This document shows, in pieces, positions 45,218 through 54,293 of a stretch of DNA of 64,000 nt. Each line of letters opens with the position of its first letter. Position 1 is the first letter of the stretch. The notes below the pieces were generated by a model that was not told the origin of the DNA, made no database searches, and worked only from the letters and a program-made list of their open reading frames with translations. The DNA comes from Gemmatimonadota bacterium (GTDB lineage Bacteria; Gemmatimonadota; Gemmatimonadetes; Longimicrobiales; Gaopeijiaceae): positions 1 to 64,000 of the forward strand of contig DQPL01000118.1 in the NCBI GenBank assembly GCA_015664885.1, written 5' to 3'. The translations under genes and the position numbers were made by a program.

Positions 45218-46421
45218 TGCCCGTGCCACCGGTCGGAGCGATGAGGATGCCCTTGTTGTCCCAGTCGACATCGTTGGAGTCCTCCAACTCGAAGCTGCGT
45301 CCGTCCAGTAGCGTCACCAGGGAGCCCCACGCTTCCCTTCGCTCGATCCGGCTCAGGAAGCCGAACTCGATCGTGAAGACCACGCCGTCTTCATTGCGGC
45401 CGTTCAGGAATTCCCACGACGCGGCCTCGTCCGCGTCCCACCGTATCTCGCCCTCGATCTGCTCACCCGATTCCGTGACCACGGTGCCTCGCAAGACGTG
45501 ACCTCCATCGAAGGCGTCGTAGCCAACCACCCCCTCCGCCTCATGAAAGCGCAGAATCTCGAAGTCGCGCCACTCGACCTCCACCATGCCCAGGTTGGGG
45601 TCGGAGATCTGGATGCCTCGGTTGCGGCGGTCGACGTCGTTCGAGCCTCTGAGGTCCAACACGGTCCCGTCGACCAAGACGACCTGTGCTCCGCGACCGA
45701 GACGGGCAATCGAGGTGATCTCGCTGAACCGGATGTCCAGGTCGTCACCGGTCTCCGTGTCTCTACCGTCCAGCACGTCTGCCTCGAGAATCTCGTCCAA
45801 ATCGTAGGAAACGTATCCGGTGAAGAGACGGGCCTCGGAGTCTTCGACAGTTCCGTAGAGCCGGCCGGAGGAGGCTCGGGCTCCCGAAGGTGCCGCCGAG
45901 AACACGACCCGATCGAGATCCTCCCATTCGAGATCGACTTCACGCTCGCCGGGCACATCCACCACCAGCTCGCGGATCCGCCTTCCCAGATCGGTGGACG
46001 CGCCCTCCATTTCCACCACCTCGCCTGAACGTAGCGTCAGCTAGGCGCGGCCTTCCTCCAAGACGCGAAGAGACGCGATGTGCCCGAAGCGAATACCCGA
46101 AGCAGCCCTCGACGGAAAATCGGGGTCGTCTTCATCCCAGGAAATCCGATACCCGCGAAGGTCGATCGTGCGGGTTGGCGGTCCATCTTCCTCGATGGAC
46201 TCGAGCCAGGCGAAGTAGTTCTCCTCGGGGATGTCCTTGTAGCCGTCCAGAATATCCACCCAGCTGCCCTCATTCCTGTCCCAGCGGATGAACCCTTCGT
46301 GGACGTCGCCGGAGGTCAGGTGGACTTCGCCCCAAATCCGGTGGCCGTCCTGTGCCTGAACCGGACCGGCTAGGCAGATCGCAAGCAACAATGAGCAAGC
46401 CAACGCTTGCGACAGCGTCAT
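45198..46421 (-). pseudogene. Secreted three-repeat protein of unknown function, split by in-frame TAG
   Basis: ATG 46421 begins a signal peptide (..LACSLLLAICLAGPVQAQ) and the same frame runs to 45198 apart from one TAG at 46041-46043. The 126-residue product ends 'LEEGRA', and the frame resumes 'LTLRSGEVVEME'. A CAG (Gln) to TAG change explains it. The full product would be 407 residues with three similar units, each with 'G.V..SG...G.IRWD..E...W..LDG' and 'LDG....L..SNDVD..N.GI.I'. No known family recognised. The downstream part may start at GTG 46019 or ATG 46010 but would lack a signal. Confidence 0.75.
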
Positions 46422-46497
46422 GTCGTTTTTATTGCTGAAGTGAAGACCGGCCCCGGTTAATGGTACGGCTTCAGGGCAAGGGTGGTTTCGCGCCAGC

Positions 46498-48273
46498 CTA
46501 AAGAGGCCAGAACCAGGGAATCAAGAGCACGCCCAAGATCCAGAAGATGAGATTGAGCGGTGCGCCGACACGGACGAAGTCCACGAAGCGGTACTGGCCG
46601 GGCCCATAGATCATCGTGTTGGTCTGGTAACCAACCGGTGTCATGAAACTCGACGACGCGGCGAACACGACCGCGAACATGAAAGTGCGTGGGTTCGCGT
46701 CGATCGAATGCGCCGTGGTGATCGCGATGGGCAGCAGCAGCGCGACGGTCGCGTTGTTCGACATCACTTCGGTCAGCAGCATGGTGGCGCCGAAGAACGC
46801 GGCAAGCAGCGCGATCGGCCCGAATCCACCGACCGCGTTGACCATTCCCTCCGCCAGCATCGTCGAAGCGCCGGTCTTTTCCATGGCGGCGCCCAGCGAA
46901 AGCATGCCCGCCAGTAGGAAGAGCACGTTCCACTCGATTGCCCCGTAAGCCTCATCGGTCGAGATGCACCGGCTCAGTACCATCGCTAGCGCGCCTGTGG
47001 CCGCGGCCGCCACGATCGGCAGTAGCCCGGTCGCAGCCACGACGACGACCGAGACCACGATGGCCAGCGCCTTGGCAGCCTTGGGCCAGTTGAAACGCGG
47101 AATCCCGGCTCTGGACACCACCAGGAACACGCGCTGCTCCGTGAGATGCTCGATCTGGTCGTTGGGCACGTCGATGAGTAGGGTGTCACCCGGCATGAGC
47201 GTGATGTTCTCGAACTCGCTGTGTCTGAGCGTTCCGTGCTGCCGGACCGCTAGCACCCAGGCACCGAAGTTCTCTCGCAGGTGTGACTCCGCGAGGGACT
47301 TGCCGGCGAGCGGTGAGCTGGGCCCCACGACGGCCTCGACGAGCCTGGTATCGGTGGACTGGAGGTCTTCGTCGCGCCATTTCACACTCATTCCAAAGGC
47401 GACTCCGGCGCGGTCTTTCAGCTCGTTGATGGTGCGCAGATTCCCCTGGATGCGCAGAACGTCGTTTTCGCAGAGGATGGTCTCTGGGGTCGGGCGCAGA
47501 GTGTCCTCGCCGCGTCGGATCTGGAGAACTTCGATGCCGAGATCTTTCACTAGCGGCGCCGATGCTAGAGGCCGGCCCACCGACTTCGACCCGGCTTGCA
47601 GGATGAGGTCAGTCAGGTAGTCGCCCAGTCCGAAGCTCGTCGTCAGATCCCCTCGCCCGCGGTGGTCGGGAACGAGCTTTCTGCCCACCGTCATCATGTA
47701 GGTGACTCCGACGGCGAAAAAAATCACGCCCAGTTTGGTGAACTCGAACATGCCAAAAGCTCCGAGCCCCGCTTGCTCCGATATCGCGCTCGCCAGGATG
47801 TTGGTCGACGTTCCCAGTACCGTGCACATGCCGCCGAACATCGAAGCGAACGAGAGCGGCATCAGCAATTTCGACGGGCTCGTATCCGCTCTGCGCGCGA
47901 CGACGATGACGACGGGGATCAGGATCGCCACCGCGGCCGTATTGTTCAGGAACGACGACAACACGCCGACACCGACCATCAGGACGAAGAGCATCAGCCC
48001 AGAGCTGTGCCGGGCTAGTCTCCCGAGCCCTCTGCCTACGAAGTTCACGGCCCCGCTGCGGAACATTCCGGCGCTGAGCACGAACATTGCGCCGACCGTG
48101 ACCGTTGCGGTGTTGGCGAAGCCGGCCAACCCCTCGGCCGGCGTTAGCACGCGAGAGACGAGAAGCACGACCATCACGAGGATGGCCACGATGTCGGTAG
48201 AGAACTTCTCGGTGACGAACAGCACCACCGCAGCGATCGTCAGCAGCAGTACGAAGCCGATTTCCAACGTCAC
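46498..48273 (-). CDS. SLC13-family permease with two RCK_C domains
   Basis: 591 residues, GTG 48273. The transmembrane N-half ('EIGFVLLLTIAAVVLFV', 'SSFLNNTAAVAILIPVV', 'LLMPLSFASMFGGMCTVLGTSTN') and C-half ('LLTEVMSNNATVALLLPIAI') each contain the NxxT/NNA-type transport motif of the SLC13/ArsB superfamily. Between them, about residues 205-375, are two TrkA-C/RCK_C-type domains ('LRPTPETILCENDVLRIQG', 'LMPGDTLLIDVP'). This build is common for sulfate or dicarboxylate permeases in bacteria. The substrate is uncertain; sulfate or C4-dicarboxylate are both possible. Divergent from the thioesterase gene. Confidence 0.88.
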   Translation of the reverse strand: MTLEIGFVLLLTIAAVVLFVTEKFSTDIVAILVMVVLLVSRVLTPAEGLAGFANTATVTVGAMFVLSAGMFRSGAVNFVGRGLGRLARHSSGLMLFVLMVGVGVLSSFLNNTAAVAILIPVVIVVARRADTSPSKLLMPLSFASMFGGMCTVLGTSTNILASAISEQAGLGAFGMFEFTKLGVIFFAVGVTYMMTVGRKLVPDHRGRGDLTTSFGLGDYLTDLILQAGSKSVGRPLASAPLVKDLGIEVLQIRRGEDTLRPTPETILCENDVLRIQGNLRTINELKDRAGVAFGMSVKWRDEDLQSTDTRLVEAVVGPSSPLAGKSLAESHLRENFGAWVLAVRQHGTLRHSEFENITLMPGDTLLIDVPNDQIEHLTEQRVFLVVSRAGIPRFNWPKAAKALAIVVSVVVVAATGLLPIVAAAATGALAMVLSRCISTDEAYGAIEWNVLFLLAGMLSLGAAMEKTGASTMLAEGMVNAVGGFGPIALLAAFFGATMLLTEVMSNNATVALLLPIAITTAHSIDANPRTFMFAVVFAASSSFMTPVGYQTNTMIYGPGQYRFVDFVRVGAPLNLIFWILGVLLIPWFWPL

Positions 48274-48386
48274 GTGCGTCCCCCGATCTCCGAGTCTCGG
48301 TGCCCGATGTGCTGGCCGGATGCCGAAGCATACACTGGTGCGTGCCGACTCTCACCCCATCCCCGTCTCATAGGCTCAGCGAGCGC

Positions 48387-48869
48387 ATGACCCCAACCCC
48401 CTTCGAAGCCCTTCGCGAGGTCGTGCGTCCCGAGTGGATCGACGCGAACGGCCACCTCAACATGGGCTACTATGTCGTGGCCTTCGACTTGGCCACGGAC
48501 GCGTGGCTCGACCACATCGGACTGACCCCGGCCGAACGGGACAGATCTGGTGCCACCACGTTCACGCTCGAGTCGCACGTCAACTATCTGCGTGAGGTCA
48601 AAGAGGGCGATCCGTTGCGCTTCACGACGAGACTGCTCGCATACGATGCCAAGCGCATCCACTACTTCCACGAGATGCACCACGCGACGGGAGGCTTCCT
48701 GGCCGCGACCAACGAGCTCATGTCGCTGCACGTCAGCCTCGAGACCCGTCGCGCGGCGCCGATGGCCGAGGACGTGCTCGCTCGCCTAGCGGAGGTGTTG
48801 AGCGAGCATGAGAGGCTGCCCATGCCTTCGCAGGTGGGGCGCCGCATCGGACTCGACGGGAAGCCGTAG
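48387..48869 (+). CDS. Hot-dog fold acyl-CoA thioesterase
   Basis: 160 residues from ATG 48387 (an upstream in-frame extension is not protein-like). 4HBT-type hot-dog fold with the motif 'VRPEWIDANGHLNMGYYVVAFDLA' (catalytic Asp) and 'TLESHVNYLREVKEGDPLRFTTRLL'. The 'EWIDxNGHLN' form is seen in short-chain/betainyl-CoA thioesterases linked to carnitine degradation, but no other carnitine genes are near. A 4-bp gap separates it from the convergent TRAP transporter operon. Confidence 0.82.
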   Translation: MTPTPFEALREVVRPEWIDANGHLNMGYYVVAFDLATDAWLDHIGLTPAERDRSGATTFTLESHVNYLREVKEGDPLRFTTRLLAYDAKRIHYFHEMHHATGGFLAATNELMSLHVSLETRRAAPMAEDVLARLAEVLSEHERLPMPSQVGRRIGLDGKP

Positions 48870-48873
48870 TTGC

Positions 48874-50175
48874 CTACTCCATCCTTCCAGGCAGCCAGAG
48901 CGCGATTTCCGGGAAAGCGATAAGCAGCGCGATCACGACCATCTCACCGAGCACGAAGGGAAGCACGCCCATGAAGATTTCACCCATGGGCACCTCGGGC
49001 GCGGTCCGGCGCATCACGAAGACGTTGGCCCCCACCGGTGGGGTCACCAGGGCGAGCTCAGCCATCACCACGGCGAAAACGCCGAACCAGATGGGGCTGA
49101 TGCCGAGCTCGCCCACGACGGGCATCAGGAACGGAATGGTCAAGACGAGCATGCCGAACACATCGAGCATCGCGCCCAGCACCAGGTAGAGCAGAACCAG
49201 AAGCACGAGGAAGCCCACTCTGCCCAGGTCCATCGCGACCAGGATGGACACCATGTTCTCGGTGATGCCCGTGATCGCCAGGAACCGGGCCACCAGATAG
49301 CCGCCGACGATGATCGCGAAGATCATCGCGCTGATGAGAGCCGTCTCCTCGAGCGCCTTGCTCATGGCCCGCCTCGTCAGCCTGCGCCTGATGGCGGCGG
49401 TCACGAGGACACCTGTGCACCCCACGCCGGCCGCCTCCGTGGGCGTGAAGATGCCTCCGTAGATCCCGCCGATCACCAAAAGGAACAGCCCCAGAATGGG
49501 CACGAGGCCGATGGTCGAGGTCCAGCGTTCCTTCCAGGTCGCCCCCGGTCCCGGCGGACCCAGAGAAGGTGTGATGATGCAGCGCACTAGGATGATCGCC
49601 GAGAACATCGCAGCCGTCAGAATACCCGGGAGGATGCCCGCGATGAAGAGCGCCCCGATCGACGTCTCGGTCATCACGCCGTAGAAGATGAAGATGAGGC
49701 TGGGAGGGATCAGGATGCCTAGTGTTCCTGAGGCGGCCAGCGTGCCGGTGGCAAGGCGCGGGTGGTACTTGTAGCGCCGCATCTCCGGCATGACGATCGC
49801 GCCCATCGTGGCCACCGTCGCGATGCTCGAGCCGGTTACGGCACCGAACGCGCCACACGCGATCACGGAGGTGATCGCCATGCCGCCCGGCACCTTGCCG
49901 ATCCACGTGCGCACGCCGTCGTAGAGGTCTGATGCGAGCCCGGTGTGGAAGACCAGTTGGCCCATCAGCACGAAGAGCGGAATGGTGACGAAGACGAAGC
50001 TGCGTCCCTCGTCCCACGGGATGAGCAGTGTATGAGCGAGAGCCGGCCCAGGCCCCTCCAGAATCCAGATGCCGACGGCTCCCGTAAGCGCCATCGAGAA
50101 CGCGATGGGCACGCCCGACATCAGCAGCACGAACATTGCGGCGATGCCGAGCAGGCCTACGAGCGTGAGGCTCAC
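48874..50175 (-). CDS. dctM: TRAP transporter large permease (DctM type)
   Basis: 433 residues from GTG 50175, which overlaps the DctQ stop as GTGA. Around twelve helices with the DctM signatures 'GVPIAFSMALTGAVGIW', 'PLFVLMGQL', 'GAFGAVTGSSIATVATMGAIVMPEM', 'LGILIPPSLIFIFYGV', 'VTPPVGANVFVM'. It forms the ion-coupled transport channel together with DctQ. Last gene in the operon acylase-P-Q-M. Confidence 0.93.
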   Translation of the reverse strand: MSLTLVGLLGIAAMFVLLMSGVPIAFSMALTGAVGIWILEGPGPALAHTLLIPWDEGRSFVFVTIPLFVLMGQLVFHTGLASDLYDGVRTWIGKVPGGMAITSVIACGAFGAVTGSSIATVATMGAIVMPEMRRYKYHPRLATGTLAASGTLGILIPPSLIFIFYGVMTETSIGALFIAGILPGILTAAMFSAIILVRCIITPSLGPPGPGATWKERWTSTIGLVPILGLFLLVIGGIYGGIFTPTEAAGVGCTGVLVTAAIRRRLTRRAMSKALEETALISAMIFAIIVGGYLVARFLAITGITENMVSILVAMDLGRVGFLVLLVLLYLVLGAMLDVFGMLVLTIPFLMPVVGELGISPIWFGVFAVVMAELALVTPPVGANVFVMRRTAPEVPMGEIFMGVLPFVLGEMVVIALLIAFPEIALWLPGRME

Positions 50176-50720
50176 GCTTGGTCTCCGTCTTCTTCGCTCT
50201 TCCCGTGCACTAGATGCTCCAGGCCGTCCTCGACGCCGGCGGGGTTCGAGAAAAGCCTCGCCACCAGCACGCACGAGCAGAACGACAGGAACGCCATGAA
50301 GGGCCAGATCTGCATTCTGAGGTCCTCACCCGTCTCCCCGGTCCCGATCATGAAGGGCACGAAGCGAGCGCCCTGCACGGCCATCAGCCCGAAGACGATG
50401 ATGCCAGCGACGGCTGCAACCACGTCCGCGCCCTTGCGCCGGTTCCCCGAGAGGCGCGTGTACAGGACCTCCATGCGGATGTGATACCCGCGGTCCCAAG
50501 CATGGGGAAGCGCGGAGAAGATCGTCATCAGAAGCAGGAGCCCGTTCACGTCGCGGCCCCATTCGAGCGGAGCGTTGAACAGGTAGCGCAGGAAGACATC
50601 CGAGGTGACCAACACGACGAGCGCCGGCAGGGTCACGTAGATGCCGAATCGGAACAGCTCGTATGCGAGCCTCTCGGACCAGCGATCGACGCGCTCGGTC
50701 GCGAGGTCGAGCCAGGCCAT
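50172..50720 (-). CDS. dctQ: TRAP transporter small permease (DctQ type)
   Basis: 182 residues from ATG 50720, 5 bp after the DctP stop. Four helices with the DctQ pattern 'VVLVTSDVFLRYLFNAPLEWGRDVNGLLLLM' and 'RGYHIRMEVLYTRLS'. A longer upstream frame exists but overlaps DctP and is not protein-like. Helper subunit binding DctM; required for uptake. Confidence 0.9.
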   Translation of the reverse strand: MAWLDLATERVDRWSERLAYELFRFGIYVTLPALVVLVTSDVFLRYLFNAPLEWGRDVNGLLLLMTIFSALPHAWDRGYHIRMEVLYTRLSGNRRKGADVVAAVAGIIVFGLMAVQGARFVPFMIGTGETGEDLRMQIWPFMAFLSFCSCVLVARLFSNPAGVEDGLEHLVHGKSEEDGDQA

Positions 50721-50725
50721 CACGT

Positions 50726-51850
50726 TCAAAGCGCGATGATGCCTTGCACCGGCCGCTCCAAAATGTGGTCCCAGAGTTCCTGGTCGGTCCAACCGTCGTA
50801 CACCGCCGCGCGTTGTCTCGCTTCGCGAACGAAATCTCCCGCCGGCAGCCCTCGTGCCTCGTTCTCCTCGATGAAGCGCTGCTCCAGGGGGAGGATCGCG
50901 TCGACCCACTCCTGTCGCTCCTCCGGAGTGAGCTCGATGACTTCCACGCCTCCTGCAACGAGCGTCTCGATCGAGCGGTCCAGGGCCTCCCCGCCGTAGT
51001 AGTTGCGGTGGGCGACCTGCCCGCGCAGACGGAAGAGATTGTACAGCTCCACGCGCAGGTCTTCCGGCAGACCGTCGAAGGTGCGAGGGCTCAGGCAGTA
51101 TTGCAGCACCGTGTGCGTCAGGCCGACGCGGGTGAAGTAGTTCCCGGTCTCGTGCAGCCGATACGCGGCCATGTCGGGACCGCCCAGCGCGACCGCGTCC
51201 AGGATGCCTCTCTGGAACGCCGTGTAGGTCTCGGCCGCCGCCATGACTACGGGAACCGCGCCCACCTGTCGGATGATTGCCGCGGTGAGCCCGCCGGTCG
51301 CGCGCACCTTAAGCCCGCGAATATCCGCGGGCGAGCGGATGGGCGTCTTGGAGATGATGTCGTAGGCGCTCGTCGAGTCACAGTGAGCGAGGTACACGCC
51401 CATGCGCTCGTACTCGTCCTTCAGGTACTCGGGATAGAGCTCCTCCGAGACCAGAGCCGCGACGCCGGGGTTCGGGAAGAGGAAGGGCAGCTGGAGCCCG
51501 TGCGTGAGGTGGAAGCTGCCCGGCTGGTACGTGGCGTATGCGTGTGTGTAGTCGGTCACTCCCGTCGCAACCGCCTTGAATCCGTCGAGGGGCCCGTGCA
51601 GTAGCTTGTCGACGAAGTGCTCCCAGCGGATTCGTCCGCCGGTGCGCTCGGTGACGATCTCCTCCCAGGGCAGGAAAACTTTCCCGTAGAGTCCGTGAGA
51701 GTTCGGAATGTGCGCTGTGTAGCGGAGTAGCACCGAATCGCCGGTGACGTCGCGGCTCCCGCGCACGAAGGGCGCGACCGCTCCTACGCCGAGCAGCGAG
51801 GCCAGCACACGGCGCCGGCTCCAGTTTGCAGCGGAATCGTCCGGAGTCAT
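50726..51850 (-). CDS. dctP: TRAP transporter substrate-binding protein (DctP type), Tat-exported
   Basis: 374 residues, ATG 51850. Tat signal 'SRRRVLASLLGVGAV'. Periplasmic binding fold of the TRAP DctP family: 'SPADIRGLKVRATGGLTAAIIRQVGAVPVVMAAAETYTAFQRGILDAV'. The conserved Arg in 'KVRATGG' normally binds the ligand carboxylate, so an organic acid is expected. A Tat signal is less common than Sec for DctP. It begins 27 bp after a penicillin acylase gene, so the product of that enzyme could be the ligand (inference). Confidence 0.92.
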   Translation of the reverse strand: MTPDDSAANWSRRRVLASLLGVGAVAPFVRGSRDVTGDSVLLRYTAHIPNSHGLYGKVFLPWEEIVTERTGGRIRWEHFVDKLLHGPLDGFKAVATGVTDYTHAYATYQPGSFHLTHGLQLPFLFPNPGVAALVSEELYPEYLKDEYERMGVYLAHCDSTSAYDIISKTPIRSPADIRGLKVRATGGLTAAIIRQVGAVPVVMAAAETYTAFQRGILDAVALGGPDMAAYRLHETGNYFTRVGLTHTVLQYCLSPRTFDGLPEDLRVELYNLFRLRGQVAHRNYYGGEALDRSIETLVAGGVEVIELTPEERQEWVDAILPLEQRFIEENEARGLPAGDFVREARQRAAVYDGWTDQELWDHILERPVQGIIAL

Positions 51851-51877
51851 TGGGCTGATCTCGGGCCTCGGCAGCGC

Positions 51878-54223
51878 TCAGCTGCCCGCTGGATTGAGCG
51901 TCAGGCGATGAACCGCGAGTTCTTCGACGGCCTCGCGCGTGAAGACGAGCGGAAAGTACTCCCCGTTCCCGAGATTCTCGACCAGGTTGTCGTAATAGGG
52001 GCTGCCCGGCTGCGCTGACTGCCCCGGCGAATTGCTGGCCACGGAGCGGTCCAGATCGGCCAGGTCGATGATCCTGCGGAAGTTGGCTCCCGTGGCGTTG
52101 ACGGTCCCCGAACCGCCCGGTCGCTCGACCGTCGGCAGATCGAACGCCGATGCCATGATGTGGCGCAACTCACTGTCGTGAATCCTTCCGTATCGCCACC
52201 CTGTGCGGTCCGTTCCGAAGTCCCGCGCCAAGCGCTCCAGCGTGTCCTCAAGGCCCTGCTCGACCACCGCCTGTCGTTGGCTGGCGGACAATGAGTTGTT
52301 GCGCGCCCCGTCATCGACCAACGCAGCCCAGCGCACGTAGACCGCCGCTGCGCTGCTCTCTTTCGTGAACTTCGCGTCCCACCCCGCGACCGCAGCCCGC
52401 GCCCACTCGACATCCGCGTCCTCGGAGGTCCAGCCCTGGAAGGAGGCGATATCCCGCGCGGCGCGCAGTGAATAAGCGTCCAACTGTATCTGCATGTGGT
52501 CGTCGACCGACAATTGCTCGCCAGATCCGAGGACCTGATGGAGTCGCGTGATTCGTGACGTTTCTACTCCTCGTGTGGAGTGGTAGAAAACCGGACGCCC
52601 TTCGTAGCCCGGCGGATGCACGTTGTTGTTGGCGGTGGCGATGTAGCCGCGGCTGGGATTGAACTCGCGTGGCAGATCGCTTCGGAAGCCGCGCCACTCG
52701 TACTGCCCGGTGCCTGGAACGGGCAGGCGTCCGTTCCAGCCATCGCGGTCCGGCGTGAGCCCGGTCACCTGCAGCGCGATGTTGCCTGATACGTCCCCGC
52801 AGATGAGGCTGTGAGTGGGCACCTTCCAATACATCGCTCGATCGAAGAAGTCCTCGCAGCCGCCCGCTTGAGCCAGCTTGAAGCTGCCTTTGTAGGCGGC
52901 GGTGCCCGGGTATTGCACCACGGATTGAACCGCGTAGGCGCGGCGGTTCTCCAGATCCTCGTAGAACACTGGGCCGTGACGGCTGAACTTCAACTCGACG
53001 GTGTGCGGTGCTTCGCCTTTGACCTGGATCTGCTCCTCGATGACGGTCAGTCGCTCCCAGCCATCTTGCCAGCGTACGAGGTTGGGGTCCTGCGGGTGCA
53101 TCTCTTCGACGAAAACGTCGACCATGTCGGTGCCGGCGAACGTGAAGCCCCACGCCATGCGCTCATTATTGCCCGCGTCCACGCCCACGAAGGGAGGCTC
53201 TCCGCCTCCAGTCACGTTCCACCCTGGAGCCACGAGATGCACGAAGTACCGCAGCGCGGGCATCTCGATGCGCCGATGCGGGTCATTGGCCAGGATCGGC
53301 ACGCCCGTTGGAGAACGGGCACCACTCATGACCCAGTTGTTGCTGCCCTCGGTCGGGACTTCCCGGCTCGAGACTTGGGCCGTGCGCACCGCGGGCATGA
53401 GAGACCGATACTCCTCCACGACCTCGAGGTCGGGCAGCCTACCAGCCACGAAAGGGTCCGAGTCTCCCGCGCGCATCGCGTTGATAATGTCCTGGGTGAT
53501 GATGCTGACGTCGAGACCCTCGGGGACCTCTAGGTCATCCCAGGGATCCGGCGCAGCGCGGCGATTGGCTTCCTCGACTCCGAGGCGCGCGACGTTCATC
53601 GCGAGCTGCATCTCGCTGATCGCGTGGCCGCGAACGCTGGGCACGGCTAGTGCGGCCCAGCGCAGAACCACGGTGCGCGCGGTCCAGGGATCGGGCACGA
53701 TGCCGGTGAGCCGGAACTCCACCGGGAGGTTGTCCCGGTTCTGTTCGATGTAGGCGTTCACACCGTTGGCGTAGGCTGTGAAGATACGCTCTGCTTCGGG
53801 GTGATAGCTTGTCCACTCGGACGCATCCCACGGCCCGCGAAACATCATCAGGCGCGTGCGCCGGTCGTAGTCGAGCGCCTCGGGCCCGAAGATCTCGGCG
53901 AGCCGACCTTCATGCCAGCGGCGCCACATCTCCATCTGCCAGAGCCGGTCCTGGGCCATGACGTAGCCTTGGGCGAAGAACAGGTCATCGTCGTTCTGCG
54001 CATAGATGTGCGGGATGCCGGTCTCGTCTCGCAGTACCTCGACCGATTCCCGCAGCCCCGGGATCGCCAGTTCGCCGTCGATCTGAGCCAGCGACAGGCG
54101 AGCCAGCTCATCGAGTGACTCGGGCGCGGACGTGCCACCGCAACCGGAGATCGATGCGGCAAGGGCCAGCAGCGCGGCTCGGGCGACACCTGTTGCGGGT
54201 GCTGAAAAGTGGTGGACGGACAA
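51878..54223 (-). CDS. Penicillin acylase family (Ntn hydrolase) lipoprotein
   Basis: 781 residues from TTG 54223, preceded by GGGAGG five bases away. A lipobox ISGC (Cys28) makes it a lipoprotein. It is a precursor that would self-cleave into alpha and beta chains at Gly293-Ser294 ('PTEGSNNWVMSG'), where Ser294 becomes the N-terminal nucleophile. Other landmarks: 'ETGIPHIYAQNDDDLFFAQGYVMAQDRLWQMEM' at the N-terminus and 'ILANDPHR', 'GWNVTGGGEPPFVGVDAGNNERMAWGFT'. It could hydrolyse N-acyl amides such as N-acyl-homoserine lactones or acyl amino acids. Directly upstream of a TRAP transporter, as if it releases what the transporter imports. Confidence 0.9.
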   Translation of the reverse strand: MSVHHFSAPATGVARAALLALAASISGCGGTSAPESLDELARLSLAQIDGELAIPGLRESVEVLRDETGIPHIYAQNDDDLFFAQGYVMAQDRLWQMEMWRRWHEGRLAEIFGPEALDYDRRTRLMMFRGPWDASEWTSYHPEAERIFTAYANGVNAYIEQNRDNLPVEFRLTGIVPDPWTARTVVLRWAALAVPSVRGHAISEMQLAMNVARLGVEEANRRAAPDPWDDLEVPEGLDVSIITQDIINAMRAGDSDPFVAGRLPDLEVVEEYRSLMPAVRTAQVSSREVPTEGSNNWVMSGARSPTGVPILANDPHRRIEMPALRYFVHLVAPGWNVTGGGEPPFVGVDAGNNERMAWGFTFAGTDMVDVFVEEMHPQDPNLVRWQDGWERLTVIEEQIQVKGEAPHTVELKFSRHGPVFYEDLENRRAYAVQSVVQYPGTAAYKGSFKLAQAGGCEDFFDRAMYWKVPTHSLICGDVSGNIALQVTGLTPDRDGWNGRLPVPGTGQYEWRGFRSDLPREFNPSRGYIATANNNVHPPGYEGRPVFYHSTRGVETSRITRLHQVLGSGEQLSVDDHMQIQLDAYSLRAARDIASFQGWTSEDADVEWARAAVAGWDAKFTKESSAAAVYVRWAALVDDGARNNSLSASQRQAVVEQGLEDTLERLARDFGTDRTGWRYGRIHDSELRHIMASAFDLPTVERPGGSGTVNATGANFRRIIDLADLDRSVASNSPGQSAQPGSPYYDNLVENLGNGEYFPLVFTREAVEELAVHRLTLNPAGS

Positions 54224-54293
54224 TGGAACCTCCCGACTAGGGCTGGTGCAGCTGGCTACGGCCCGGTCACAGTGCCTCCGCGTCGGGGGCGAG

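Noticed and set aside
48300-48386. 29-residue N-terminal extension of the thioesterase
   Set aside because: It overlaps the promoter zone of the divergent permease gene and has no family similarity; ATG 48387 begins the conserved domain.
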